Source: Synechococcus sp. BO 8801 (GTDB taxonomy: Bacteria > Cyanobacteriota > Cyanobacteriia > PCC-6307 > Cyanobiaceae). From it: a stretch of DNA of 36,409 nucleotides. The translations under genes and the position numbers were made by a program. Location of the stretch: positions 1 through 36,409 of the forward strand of contig NZ_NQKY01000027.1 of assembly GCF_002252675.1 (NCBI RefSeq), in the 5' to 3' direction. Each line of letters opens with the position of its first letter. The first letter of the stretch is position 1. The notes beneath the pieces were generated by a model. The model searched no databases. It was not told the origin of the DNA and worked only from the letters and a program-made list of their open reading frames with translations. This document shows positions 1 through 8,211 of the stretch, in pieces.

Positions 1-482
1 CGTTCCCCCGGCCGGCACAGGCGCCCGAGGCCGGCCAGATCGGCCAGAGGCTGGGCACCGGCGGCGTTCAGGTCGGGCCGCAGCAGCCGCAGCAGGGGCT
101 GGGAGCGGCCTGCGCAGCCGTCGGCCAGGGCGGCGCTGATGCGGGTGGCGAAGGGGTGGGTCGCATCGATCACCCAGGTGTAAGGGGCGCCCCGGAGTCC
201 GGCGTCGGCCAGTTCGGCGGCGACCCCGGCCTCGGGCCCGTCGGTCCCCCCGATCGCGCCCACCGCCAGCTCCAGGCGGGGGTGGGCGCCATAGGCCAGG
301 GCGGCGGCCCGGCTCACCAGCGAGACCTTCAGGCGCCAGCCCCTGGCCAGCAGCTCCCGGGCCAGGGGTGGCCCCTCCCCCGTGCCGGCCACCAGCCAGA
401 TCCGGCCGTCAGCACCGCCGCTCCCGTCGCAGCCGCCGGCACGACCGGGCGGATCGGCCTGGATCCCGTGGGGCGGATGCAT
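1..482 (-). CDS. cobK: Precorrin-6A reductase, N-terminal part (runs off left edge)
   Basis: CobK/CbiJ reduces the macrocycle of precorrin-6A (or its cobalt form) with NADPH in corrin (cobalamin) synthesis in the cytoplasm. About 160 residues are visible. The N-terminal WLVAGTGEG nucleotide-binding-like strand-loop and, from about residue 104, the signature VIDATHPFAT followed by IS are typical of the family (about 240-260 residues when complete). The C-terminus lies outside the window. I chose ATG at 480-482 because GGGAGGA (complement of 492-498) sits 9 nt upstream as a ribosome binding site. An in-frame ATG at 498-500 has no such site. The gene diverges from ssb with only about 30 bp between starts, so their control regions must overlap. 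The identification rests on the motif, the size and the usual cyanobacterial neighbourhood. Confidence 0.85.
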   Translation of the reverse strand, partial: MHPPHGIQADPPGRAGGCDGSGGADGRIWLVAGTGEGPPLARELLARGWRLKVSLVSRAAALAYGAHPRLELAVGAIGGTDGPEAGVAAELADAGLRGAPYTWVIDATHPFATRISAALADGCAGRSQPLLRLLRPDLNAAGAQPLADLAGLGRLCRPGE

Positions 483-491
483 CAGGATGGG

Positions 492-498
492 TCCTCCC
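492..498 (-). promoter_or_regulatory. Ribosome binding site deciding the cobK start
   Basis: GGGAGGA on the minus strand lies 9 nt before ATG 482-480 and overlaps the codons that would follow the alternative ATG at 500-498. This supports the shorter CobK N-terminus. Confidence 0.55.
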
Positions 499-514
499 AT
501 CCGTTGGTCCGGGC

Positions 515-1036
515 GTGAATCACTGCTTGCTGGAGGTGGAGGTCCTGGAGGCGCCCCAGGTGCGTTACACCCAGGACAACCAGACGCCGGTGGCCGAAAT
601 GGCCGTCCAGATCGAGGGCCTTCGCCCCGATGATCCCCCGGGCCAGCTGAAGGTGGTGGGCTGGGGCAACCTGGCCCAGGATCTCCAGAACAGGGTGCAG
701 GTGGGCCAGCGCTTCGTGCTCGAGGGCCGGCTGCGCATGAACACCGTCACCCGCCAGGACGGGGTCAAGGAGAAGCGCGCCGAATTCACCCTGGCACGTC
801 TCCATCCCCTCAGCCCCGGCAGCGGCGGCGCCCCGTCATCGGCTGCGGAGCCGGCCCGCAGCCCGGCCCCCCTGCCGACCCCGCGCCCCGCCGGGGCCGC
901 CACCCCCGCCCCCCGTCGGGCCCCCGCACCGGCGCCCTCCCGGTCGGCCACGGCAGCTCCCGCCGAGCCGGCCGCCCCTGTCTGGGACACCTCTCCGCTG
1001 GTCCCCCTGGGGGACGATGACGAGATCCCCTTCTGA
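515..1036 (+). CDS. ssb: Single-stranded DNA-binding protein
   Basis: SSB coats single-stranded DNA in replication, recombination and repair and recruits partners such as PriA (encoded nearby) through its C-terminal tip. The 173-residue product has an N-terminal OB fold (about residues 1-105, starting NHCLLEVEVLEAPQVRYTQD and containing VVGWGNLAQDL and a QRFVLEGRL strand). A long Ala/Pro/Thr-rich disordered linker follows, ending in the acidic tip DDDEIPF, a slight variant of the canonical DDDIPF. The start is GTG at 515; cyanobacterial homologues begin (M)NHCxLEVEVL, which fits exactly. An ATG at 368 in the same frame would run through the divergent cobK gene and is rejected. The stop abuts the stop of the convergent small gene at 1037 with no spacer. 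Confidence 0.92.
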   Translation: MNHCLLEVEVLEAPQVRYTQDNQTPVAEMAVQIEGLRPDDPPGQLKVVGWGNLAQDLQNRVQVGQRFVLEGRLRMNTVTRQDGVKEKRAEFTLARLHPLSPGSGGAPSSAAEPARSPAPLPTPRPAGAATPAPRRAPAPAPSRSATAAPAEPAAPVWDTSPLVPLGDDDEIPF

Positions 1037-1318
1037 TCAGAGCCGTTCGGCGGCCTGGTCAATCAGCTGACCCAGTTCCCGCTCCAGGGCCGCCAGATCC
1101 AGCCGCCACTCGCTCCAGCGGCCGCTGTCCAGCTGGCGCAGCAGCCAGAGCCTGTCCTCCCCCAGCTGGCTGAGCAGCTCGGCGGTGCTGGCGGCCTCTG
1201 GCACGCTCCAGGGGGTGTCGATGTCGGCGGATGCCCCCACGGGGCTGGCGTTGAAGCCGTCTTGCGCGCTGGCTTGGGGGCTGGCCATGGGGCGGCGGGG
1301 CGGAGCCTGGGACGCCAT
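1037..1318 (-). CDS. Small conserved-looking hypothetical protein
   Basis: A 93-residue product of unknown function. The first 45 residues are low-complexity (Ala, Pro, Ser, Gln). The second half (about residues 45-93) looks like a folded amphipathic helical domain, with leucine-rich [19 protein letters not shown] and then [19 protein letters not shown]. No signal peptide or membrane helix is seen. Starts are ATG at 1318 or an internal ATG at 1288. It ends back-to-back with ssb (stop codons adjacent, sharing the TGATCA at 1034-1039) and diverges from the DUF2854 gene. The third-position GC is as high as in its neighbours, which supports coding. The opposite-strand frame here is only an upstream extension of the argB frame and is not credible. 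Confidence 0.6.
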   Translation of the reverse strand: MASQAPPRRPMASPQASAQDGFNASPVGASADIDTPWSVPEAASTAELLSQLGEDRLWLLRQLDSGRWSEWRLDLAALERELGQLIDQAAERL

Positions 1319-1347
1319 CCTGGCCCCCGCTGACGGAGAATGGGGCG

Positions 1348-1935
1348 ATGCAAGCGTTTCTCTCCCCCGGCAGCCTGGTGACCGTGGCCGGTGCCGTTCT
1401 CACCGTGATCGGATCGATCGCCTACGCCACCGACAGCCCCAACATCAGCCTGGCCGGTGTCTTCTACGGCGTGCCGATCCTGCTGGGGGGCCTGGCCCTG
1501 AAATCCTCCGAGCTGCCCCCCGCCGAGCGGCTCACGCCTGCCGCCAAGCTGCGCGACCTGCGCCAGCAGCCCGGCAACGAACCCCTGCGCAAGCTGCTGG
1601 CCGACGTCACCCGCTGGCGCTACGGACAGAAGGCCCACCTGGAGAGTTCCCTCGAGGCCCTCAAGCTCTGGGACGAGGACGCCCCACCCCAGCTGGTGGC
1701 CGTCGAGGAGCTGGAGGCCGGCGGCGGCTACGGGCTGCGGCTGACGATCGAGTGCCACGGGGTGGCCTACGAGCGCTGGCAGGATCGGCTGGAGCGTCTG
1801 GGCCGTTTCTTCGGTCCCGGCCTCACGGCCGACCTCCAGCAGGCCGGCCCCGGCCGCCTGCAGCTGAGCCTGCTGCCGGCCACCTCCCCTGGCCCGGCCC
1901 CCTCCGACCCGTCCCTCGCCGCCCCCGTCCCTTGA
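1348..1935 (+). CDS. DUF2854 family membrane protein
   Basis: A 195-residue protein matching, from memory, the cyanobacterial/plastid DUF2854 family, whose function is not known. Two hydrophobic segments near the N-terminus (about residues 8-28 and 33-52, the latter [15 protein letters not shown]) form a hairpin. A soluble domain follows with [24 protein letters not shown] and [25 protein letters not shown]. The C-terminal 25 residues are Pro/Ala-rich. It is the first gene of a rightward operon. Its stop codon overlaps the TTG start of argB as TTGA (1932-1935), so the two are probably translationally coupled. Placement next to argB is also seen in other picocyanobacteria. Confidence 0.8.
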   Translation: MQAFLSPGSLVTVAGAVLTVIGSIAYATDSPNISLAGVFYGVPILLGGLALKSSELPPAERLTPAAKLRDLRQQPGNEPLRKLLADVTRWRYGQKAHLESSLEALKLWDEDAPPQLVAVEELEAGGGYGLRLTIECHGVAYERWQDRLERLGRFFGPGLTADLQQAGPGRLQLSLLPATSPGPAPSDPSLAAPVP

Positions 1936-2828
1936 GTCCCGATCGGCACATCAGCGCGGAAGACACCCTGCGGGTGTCCGTGCTCAGCGAAGCCCTGCCC
2001 TACATCCAGCGCTTCGCCGGCCGCCGCATCGTGATCAAGTACGGCGGGGCGGCCATGGTGCGCGAGGACCTGCGCGATGCCGTCTTCCGCGACCTGGCCC
2101 TGCTGGCCTGCGTCGGCGTCCAGCCGGTGGTGGTGCACGGCGGCGGCCCGGAGATCAACCAGTGGCTGGAGAAGCTGGCGATCGAGCCCCGCTTCCAGGA
2201 CGGCCTGCGGGTCACCTGTCCCGACACCATGGACGTGGTGGAGATGGTGCTGGTCGGGCGCGTCAACAAGCAGATCGTCAATGGCCTCAACCGGGTGGGC
2301 GGCCGGGCCGTGGGCCTCTCCGGCAGCGACGGCGGTCTTGTGCAGGCCCGCACCATGGGGGACGGCACCCTCGGAGTGGTGGGCGATGTGGCCCGGGTGG
2401 ATCCCTCGGTGCTCACCCCCCTGCTCGCGGCCGGCTACATCCCGGTGATCTCCAGCGTGGCCCCCAATGCCGATGGTCTGGCCCACAACATCAATGCCGA
2501 CACGGTGGCCGGCGAGCTGGCCGCGGCCCTGCAGGCTGAGAAGCTGATTCTGCTGACCGACACCCCCGGCATCCTCCGCGACCGCCATGCCCCCGCCAGC
2601 CTGATCCGCCAGCTCAGCCTCTCGGAGGCCCGCGGGCTGATCGCCGACGGGGTGGTGGAGGGGGGGATGACCCCCAAGACCGAATGCTGCATCCGGGCCC
2701 TGGCCCAGGGGGTGAAGGCGGCCCACATCATCGATGGCCGGGTGTCCCATTCCCTGCTGCTGGAGGTGTTCACCAACGCCGGCATCGGCACCATGGTGGT
2801 GGGCAGCCCCGGCCTGCTCGATGGCTGA
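1932..2828 (+). CDS. argB: Acetylglutamate kinase
   Basis: NAGK phosphorylates N-acetyl-L-glutamate with ATP, the controlled step of arginine synthesis. In cyanobacteria it is feedback-inhibited by arginine and relieved by binding PII (GlnB). The 298-residue product has KYGGAAM (ATP site), [10 protein letters not shown] (substrate glycine-rich loop), [20 protein letters not shown] and ILLTDTPGI, all diagnostic of the amino-acid-kinase fold. The N-terminal helix before [12 protein letters not shown] corresponds to the extension of hexameric, arginine-sensitive NAGKs. The start chosen is TTG at 1932, which overlaps the upstream stop and gives a length like the Synechococcus enzyme (about 300). 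GTG at 1974 would remove much of the N-helix. The 3' end overlaps the next gene by 8 bp. Confidence 0.93.
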   Translation: MSPDRHISAEDTLRVSVLSEALPYIQRFAGRRIVIKYGGAAMVREDLRDAVFRDLALLACVGVQPVVVHGGGPEINQWLEKLAIEPRFQDGLRVTCPDTMDVVEMVLVGRVNKQIVNGLNRVGGRAVGLSGSDGGLVQARTMGDGTLGVVGDVARVDPSVLTPLLAAGYIPVISSVAPNADGLAHNINADTVAGELAAALQAEKLILLTDTPGILRDRHAPASLIRQLSLSEARGLIADGVVEGGMTPKTECCIRALAQGVKAAHIIDGRVSHSLLLEVFTNAGIGTMVVGSPGLLDG

Positions 2829-3951
2829 GGATCCGCTGGCCGAAGCCCGCCGGGCCCTCGATCGCGGTGAGTACGGCCAGGTGCTGCGGCTGCTCGAGCC
2901 CCTCCAGGAGGAACGCTCCCCCCTCACCGCCGCCGGCGCCGAGCTGCGGCTGCTGATGGCCACCGCCCTGATGGGCCAGGGGCGCACCGACCAGGCGGCC
3001 GCCTGCTGCCGCGGCCTGGTGCGCTGCCGCGATGCGACCCTGCGGGCCCAGGCCAAGGCCCTGCTGCTGGTGCTGGAGGCCCCGGAGCTGCGCCGTCCCA
3101 GCAACTGGTCGCTGACCCTGCCGGATCTTTCCGGCACCACCCCCCTCGAAGGGGTCGGCGCCGGGGTCAGCCGCCGCTCCCGCCGCCGCCCCGAGCCGCC
3201 GCCGCCACCGCCGGTGGGGCCCACCCGGGCGCCGGTCGGGTTCGCCGTCGTCGTGGCGGTGGTGCTGGTGCTGCTGGCAGCCCTGCTGGGGGGCTGCATG
3301 GAGGTGCGCACCGAGCTGCGCTTCGAGGGCCCCGGCAGGCTCCAGGTCAGCCACCAGCTGCGCAGTGACACCGGCACCGGCACCCCCTGGCAGCGGCGGT
3401 TCGTTGCGGCCCTCGAAGGTCACGCTGAGGGGATCCCTGCCCCCGGCCCGTTCCGCCCCTCGGGGGGGAGCGGCGACCAGCTGGTCTCCACCCCCGTGCT
3501 GCCCGCCCTCGAGGCCCTCGGAGCCCTGGCGGGCAGCCTGGAGGTGGCGGGCCGGCTCAGCGGCGTCCCCCTGGCGGCGCCGGTGGTGGTCTGGGAGGAA
3601 CGCAACTGGCTGCTGGGCGTCCGCCAGCACCTGCGGCTGGAGCTTGATCTCCAGGCCCTCGAGGCGATCCCTGGGCTGGATCTGGCGGTCGTGCTCGCCC
3701 CGGTGCGGCCGGCGGCGGTCCTGCGGGCGAGCCCCGCCGCCATCGCCGCGGCCCCTGCCGGGGACGGCAGCGGCCGCCGCCTGCTCTGGCCCCTCCAGCC
3801 CGGGCAGGTCAACGTCCTGGAACTTCGCTGCTGGCGCTGGAGCGGCCTGGGGCTGGGGGCGGCGGCGGTGGGCCTGGTCCTGCCGCTGGTGCTCGGCCTG
3901 CAGGCGATCCGCCAGCGGCTGGGCTTCGGCCTGCCGGAGCTGCCGGCCTGA
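2821..3951 (+). CDS. Helical-repeat/DUF3153 fusion membrane protein
   Basis: A 376-residue protein in two parts. Residues 1 to about 100 form an all-helical, TPR-like segment ([20 protein letters not shown], then [20 protein letters not shown]). An Arg- and Pro-rich linker ([14 protein letters not shown]) leads to a strong membrane segment at about 140-158 ending in LLGGC, which looks like a lipobox. The remainder resembles the cyanobacterial DUF3153 family and ends with a second membrane helix at about 345-365. DUF3153 proteins are usually lipoproteins beginning at this cysteine, so this looks like a fusion of a cytoplasmic protein with a membrane-anchored one, or an undetected internal start. 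Function unknown. The start ATG overlaps the argB stop by 8 bp, so it is the third gene of the operon. It converges with priA across 43 bp. Confidence 0.75.
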   Translation: MAEDPLAEARRALDRGEYGQVLRLLEPLQEERSPLTAAGAELRLLMATALMGQGRTDQAAACCRGLVRCRDATLRAQAKALLLVLEAPELRRPSNWSLTLPDLSGTTPLEGVGAGVSRRSRRRPEPPPPPPVGPTRAPVGFAVVVAVVLVLLAALLGGCMEVRTELRFEGPGRLQVSHQLRSDTGTGTPWQRRFVAALEGHAEGIPAPGPFRPSGGSGDQLVSTPVLPALEALGALAGSLEVAGRLSGVPLAAPVVVWEERNWLLGVRQHLRLELDLQALEAIPGLDLAVVLAPVRPAAVLRASPAAIAAAPAGDGSGRRLLWPLQPGQVNVLELRCWRWSGLGLGAAAVGLVLPLVLGLQAIRQRLGFGLPELPA

Positions 3952-3994
3952 TTCCCCGGCCTGATCCCCCGGCCGCGGTCGCCGGGCCGCCGGC

Positions 3995-6355
3995 TCAGAG
4001 TTCCAGGGGGTCGGGATCGATCGTCAGGCTCACCCCCGGGGGCAGGGCCCGGCGCAGGTCGGCTTCGGGGGGAAGGGGCAGCGCCGTTCCCCCATCGCTT
4101 TCCCCGTGCGCCGCTCCATCCGCCGCCCCCAGGCTGCCGTGCAGCAGCAGCTGCCAGCGGCTCCGGCCCGCCACCCGGGCCACGGGGGCGGGGGCCGGTC
4201 CGATCACCACCCAGCCGGCCGTCTCCACGGCGGGGCGGATCCGTTCGGCCAGGGCGGCGGCGGCCGTGGCCGTGCCGCTGGCGGTGGGACCGGCTAGCCG
4301 CAGCAGGCAGGCCCGACCGAAGGGCACCATGGACCCCTGGCGCCGCAGCTCCAGTTCCTCGGCCAGGAAGGCGGCGTAGCGGCCGTCCACCAGGTGACGG
4401 ATCACGGGGTGGTCGGGGCTGTAGGTCTGCACCAGCACCTCGCCGGGGCGCTCGCCCCGCCCGGCGCGGCCGGCGAGCTGGAGCAGCAGCTGCAGGCACT
4501 GCTCCGCGGCGCGCAGGTCCGGCCGGTGCAGCAGGCCGTCGGCCGCCAGCACCGCCGCCAGCGTCACCCGGGGCAGGTCCATGCCCTTGGCGAGCATCTG
4601 GGTCCCCACCAGCACGTCCGCCTCGCCGGCCGCGAAGCGCTCCAGCAGGCGGCGATGGCCATCCCGGCCCCGGGTGGTGTCCCGGTCGAAGCGGATCAGC
4701 CGCAGGCCCTCCAGTTCCGTCGCCAGCTGCTCCATCACCCGCTGGGTGCCGGCGCCGAAGGGCTTGAAGGCGGTGGAACCGCAGTGGCCGCAGCGATCCC
4801 CCATCTCCTGGCGGTGGTCGCACCAGTGGCAGCGCAGCCACTCCCGCCCCTCCCGGTCGCCGGCCCGGGGGCCGCGGTGGACGGTGAGGGCCACGTCGCA
4901 GTGGGGGCAGAGCACCACCTCGCCGCAGCTGCGGCAGCTCAGGAAGGAGCGGTAGCCGCGCCGCGGCACCAGCACAACCGCCTGCTCGCCCCGCTCCTGC
5001 AGGGTCTCCAGCCGGGCCATCAGGGGGCGGCTGATCAGGCGGCGGTGGCCGTCCACCAGCTCCTGGCGCATGTCCACCAGCCGCACCGGCGGCAGGGGGC
5101 GCTGGCCGATCCGCTCCGGCAGCGGCAGGAGGCGGGTGTCGGCGGGCTGGCCCTGGGGGCGCGGCTGGCAGCGCCACCAGGTTTCCAGGGAGGGGGTGGC
5201 ACTGCCGAGCACCAGCCGGGCCCCCGTCTGGCGGGCCCGCAGCCTGGCCACCTCCCGGGCGTGGTAGCAGGGCATCGGGCTCTCCTGCTTGTAGGAGGCA
5301 TCGTGTTCCTCGTCGAGCACGATCAGGCCCAGCTGGCCCAGCGGCAGGAAGACGGCGGAGCGGGTGCCCACGGCCAGGCAGGGCTCGTGCTGCCGGGCCG
5401 CCTCGAGGCAGCGCCGCCAGGCCAGGACCCGCTCCCCGTCGCCCATGCCGCTGTGGTATTCGATCACCGCGGGACCGAAGCGGCGCCGGCAGCGGTCCAG
5501 CAGCTGGGGGATGAGGCCGATCTCCGGGGCCAGGATCAGCACGCTGCGCCCCGCCGCCAGCTCCCGGGCCGCGGCCTGCAGGTAGACCTCGGTCTTGCCG
5601 GAACCCGTCACCCCCCAGAGCAGCAGGCTCTGGCCCGGCGGCGCGTCGGCGATGGCCGCCAGCGCCGCGGCCTGGGCCGGACTGGGGGGCTGGGCGCTTT
5701 CCAGGGGGGCCGGCCCAGCGCCCCGCCCCCCGGCCAGGCCCCTGGCGCCGCCGGCCCCCGATGGGCCCCGGCCGGCCTCCCGCAGGAGCAGGCCCCGGCG
5801 CTCCATGGTTCCGATCAGGGAGCGGCCGAAGCCGGCCTCCTGCACCAGATCGCGCAGCAGCCGCGTTCCCCCATGGCTGGCCAGGTGGTCGAGGAGCGCC
5901 TGCTGGCGGGGGGTGACGGTCTCACCGGCCGCGGCCGGGTTGGGCCGCACCGTCCAGAGGACCCGCCCCTGGCCGGGGGGGCGGCGGGCCTGCCCCAGCC
6001 AGCCCGGCGGCAGCGCGCTCTTGAGGGTGCGGAACAGGCCGGTGTGGCACTGCCGGGCCACGCCCTCCAGCAGGGCCTGCCAGAGCGGGTCGATCGCGGC
6101 GCTCTCCAGCACCGCGTCCACCGGCAGCACCGCCCGTCCCTCCATGGCGGCCGGACAGGCCGCGGCCGTCGCCACCACCAGGCCCGTGTGGGGCCGCCCC
6201 TGCAGGCGGACCCGCACCAGGTCCCCCACCCCGATGGCCAGGCCTGAGGGGTTGGCATAGGTGAAGGTCCGCCCTTCCCGGCCGGCCTCCAGCCAGACCT
6301 CCAGCCAGCCTGGAGGCGCTGGGCCGGGTGGGGAGGGTGAGGAGCTGGCTGGCAA
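3995..6355 (-). CDS. priA: Primosomal replication restart helicase
   Basis: PriA recognises stalled forks, unwinds DNA 3' to 5' and reloads the replisome; it is stimulated by SSB. The 786-residue product has the N-terminal 3'-DNA-binding domain (FTYANPSGLAIGVGDLVRVRLQGR), then Walker A GVTGSGKTE near residue 250 and the DEEH box in LDEEHDASYKQ. Zinc-binding cysteine pairs interrupt the helicase core (CRSCGEVVLCPHC, CHWCDHRQ, CGHCGS). Motif V/VI follows (VLVGTQMLAKGMDLP, QLAGRAGRG), then the C-terminal domain. The only start available upstream of the conserved N-terminus in this frame is TTG at 6355; a stop lies about 9 codons further up. The linker between DNA-binding and helicase domains is unusually Gly/Ala-rich (about residues 190-215). 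The gene diverges from sigA. Confidence 0.95.
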   Translation of the reverse strand: MPASSSPSPPGPAPPGWLEVWLEAGREGRTFTYANPSGLAIGVGDLVRVRLQGRPHTGLVVATAAACPAAMEGRAVLPVDAVLESAAIDPLWQALLEGVARQCHTGLFRTLKSALPPGWLGQARRPPGQGRVLWTVRPNPAAAGETVTPRQQALLDHLASHGGTRLLRDLVQEAGFGRSLIGTMERRGLLLREAGRGPSGAGGARGLAGGRGAGPAPLESAQPPSPAQAAALAAIADAPPGQSLLLWGVTGSGKTEVYLQAAARELAAGRSVLILAPEIGLIPQLLDRCRRRFGPAVIEYHSGMGDGERVLAWRRCLEAARQHEPCLAVGTRSAVFLPLGQLGLIVLDEEHDASYKQESPMPCYHAREVARLRARQTGARLVLGSATPSLETWWRCQPRPQGQPADTRLLPLPERIGQRPLPPVRLVDMRQELVDGHRRLISRPLMARLETLQERGEQAVVLVPRRGYRSFLSCRSCGEVVLCPHCDVALTVHRGPRAGDREGREWLRCHWCDHRQEMGDRCGHCGSTAFKPFGAGTQRVMEQLATELEGLRLIRFDRDTTRGRDGHRRLLERFAAGEADVLVGTQMLAKGMDLPRVTLAAVLAADGLLHRPDLRAAEQCLQLLLQLAGRAGRGERPGEVLVQTYSPDHPVIRHLVDGRYAAFLAEELELRRQGSMVPFGRACLLRLAGPTASGTATAAAALAERIRPAVETAGWVVIGPAPAPVARVAGRSRWQLLLHGSLGAADGAAHGESDGGTALPLPPEADLRRALPPGVSLTIDPDPLEL

Positions 6356-6818
6356 TCTTGCAAAGATCTCATGCCATTCCTAGGATGACGGGGTTGGGCC
6401 GCCCGCAAGGCTGCCGTCGGAACCGCGCAGAGTTCCGTCCACAGGGAAGACCCGCTGAGGTTCCAGGGATTCACTCCCTGTTCATTCCTCCGGTCTGAGA
6501 CCACCCGTGACAGCCCTGCACCGGCTCTGGCCGACTTCCACCATCCCAATCACGCTCCTGGAGCGATCCATCCACCATCCATCGGCAGGGGCTCCGTGAG
6601 GGGGGTCATCCCATCCCGCGAGGTCTTGATGCTCTCCTTGCCCTCCCGGCCGGCTCCGTACCGGCACCGTGGAGGATGGGGGCCTGATTCAGCGACCCGG
6701 AGCACCGGAACCGGCTGATGGCATCCCGCTCCTGACCATGTCCGGGCCTTCAGCCCCGCCCGCCTTTTCCTCGCCCGCTTCACTCCCCCCCCACCCCACT
6801 CCCTTTCGCGTCGTTTCC
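6356..6818. other. 463-bp non-coding spacer between priA and sigA
   Basis: This is the only stretch over 300 bp without a convincing gene. It is less GC-rich than the flanks and carries a good promoter-like pair near its left end (see separate entry). A perfect 6-bp inverted repeat with a 1-nt centre lies at 6553-6565 (CGCTCC t GGAGCG). A GCCGG/CCGGC repeat lies near 6650-6665, and short CCATC repeats around 6568-6583. The sigA reading frame is open back to 6669 with in-frame ATGs, but that translation is unlike any sigma N-terminus. I read the spacer as divergent promoters plus a long sigA leader. Confidence 0.6.
6358..6386 (+). promoter_or_regulatory. Putative sigma-70 promoter for sigA
   Basis: TTGCAA (6358-6363), a 17-nt spacer and TAGGAT (6381-6386) match a housekeeping promoter, with 4 of 6 consensus bases in each hexamer and ideal spacing. 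Transcription from about 6393 would give sigA a leader of about 425 nt. The -35 lies immediately upstream of the divergent priA TTG start, so the two genes' control elements are interleaved. Not experimentally supported here. Confidence 0.45.
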
Positions 6819-8132
6819 ATGAGCCCAGTCGCCGCCAAGGCCAAAGCCGCCGTTCCTGAGATCCTGGCCACCGTCTCCGCCACCGGCGAGGTGCTGCCCA
6901 TCGACCCCTCGGCGGTGACGGCTCGGAAGACCGCGGCCCGTGCCCGAACGGCCGCCCCCAAGGCTGGGGCCGCCAAGCCTGCCGCCAAAGCCAGCTCCCG
7001 GACGACAGCCAAGCCCGCGGCGGCCAAAACCGCGGCCGCCAAAGTCGCCGTCGAGAAGCCCGCTGAGGTGGTCCTCGACGACGGCCTCGACGGGGATGAG
7101 GATCTGCCCGAGACCGGCGGCGACCTCCGCAAGGACGCCAAGGGCGCCAAGGCCCTCGCCAGCATCAAGGTGGGCCCGAAGGGCGTCTACACCGAGGATT
7201 CGATTCGCGTCTACCTCCAGGAGATCGGGCGCATCCGCCTGCTGCGGCCCGATGAGGAGATCGAGCTGGCCCGCAAGATCGCCGATCTGCTCGAGCTGGA
7301 GGAGAAGGCGGCCGAGTTTGAGGCCGACAAGGGCCATTTCCCTGACACCAAGGAATGGGCGGCGATCTTCGACATGCCGCTGATCAAGTTCCGCCGTCGG
7401 CTGATGCTGGGTCGGCGGGCCAAGGAGAAGATGGTCCAGTCGAACCTGCGGCTGGTCGTCTCGATCGCCAAGAAGTACATGAACCGGGGTCTGTCCTTCC
7501 AGGACCTGATCCAGGAAGGCAGCCTCGGCCTGATCCGCGCCGCCGAGAAGTTCGACCACGAGAAGGGCTACAAGTTCTCCACCTATGCCACCTGGTGGAT
7601 CCGTCAGGCGATCACCCGTGCGATCGCCGATCAGAGCCGCACCATCCGCCTTCCCGTTCACCTCTACGAGACGATCTCCCGGATCAAGAAGACCACCAAG
7701 ACCCTGTCCCAGGAGTTCGGTCGCAAGCCCACTGAGGAGGAGATCGCCGAGAGCATGGAGATGACGATCGAGAAGCTGCGCTTCATCGCCAAATCCGCCC
7801 AGCTGCCGATCTCCCTCGAAACTCCCATCGGTAAGGAGGAAGACTCCAGGCTCGGCGACTTCATCGAGGCCGATATCGAGAATCCGGAGCAGGATGTCGC
7901 CAAGAATCTGCTGCGTGAGGATCTCGAAGGTGTGCTCGCCACCCTCAGCCCCCGCGAGCGGGACGTGCTGCGCCTGCGCTACGGCCTCGATGACGGCCGT
8001 ATGAAGACCCTTGAAGAGATCGGCCAGATCTTCGACGTCACGCGCGAGCGCATTCGGCAGATCGAAGCCAAGGCCCTGCGCAAGCTGCGCCACCCCAACC
8101 GCAATGGTGTCCTGAAGGAGTACATCAAGTAA
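6819..8132 (+). CDS. sigA: Principal (housekeeping) RNA polymerase sigma factor
   Basis: SigA/RpoD1 directs RNA polymerase to housekeeping promoters. The 437-residue product has a low-complexity Ala/Lys-rich N-terminus (about 1-115, many AAK/KPA repeats). Region 1.2 follows ([20 protein letters not shown]), then region 2 with [33 protein letters not shown] and the -10-reading [19 protein letters not shown]. After region 3 comes region 4 with the helix-turn-helix [20 protein letters not shown] that reads the -35. The start is taken as ATG at 6819 (MSPVAAKAK), because relatives begin MSP...; in-frame ATGs at 6669 and 6738 would add a Pro/Ser-rich extension without family support. The gene is also called rpoD. 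The order priA-sigA is conserved in picocyanobacteria. Confidence 0.95.
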   Translation: MSPVAAKAKAAVPEILATVSATGEVLPIDPSAVTARKTAARARTAAPKAGAAKPAAKASSRTTAKPAAAKTAAAKVAVEKPAEVVLDDGLDGDEDLPETGGDLRKDAKGAKALASIKVGPKGVYTEDSIRVYLQEIGRIRLLRPDEEIELARKIADLLELEEKAAEFEADKGHFPDTKEWAAIFDMPLIKFRRRLMLGRRAKEKMVQSNLRLVVSIAKKYMNRGLSFQDLIQEGSLGLIRAAEKFDHEKGYKFSTYATWWIRQAITRAIADQSRTIRLPVHLYETISRIKKTTKTLSQEFGRKPTEEEIAESMEMTIEKLRFIAKSAQLPISLETPIGKEEDSRLGDFIEADIENPEQDVAKNLLREDLEGVLATLSPRERDVLRLRYGLDDGRMKTLEEIGQIFDVTRERIRQIEAKALRKLRHPNRNGVLKEYIK

Positions 8133-8211
8133 CGTCCTTCCACTGCCGGAGAATCCACAGACTGTTTGGCGAGTGCATGGTCGTCTTCTTCAGCAGCTCG
8201 CCTGAACTCCG

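Noticed and set aside
1185..1931. N-terminal extension of the argB frame to 1185
   Set aside because: The extra residues are Arg/Ala/Pro-rich, overlap the DUF2854 gene out of frame, and exceed the known NAGK length.
3952..3994. GC-rich CCCGG/CCGGG repeat in the convergent spacer as a bidirectional terminator
   Set aside because: The stem is only 5 bp, in sequence where such repeats arise by chance, with no T-run on either strand.
4394..6247. 617-residue open frame on the plus strand opposite priA
   Set aside because: It is a Gln/His/Gly/Ala-rich shadow of priA created by high GC; priA has full helicase and zinc motifs.
6669..6818. N-terminal extension of SigA
   Set aside because: In-frame ATGs exist, but the added residues are Pro/Ser-rich and lack similarity to sigma factor N-termini; MSP... 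at 6819 fits relatives.
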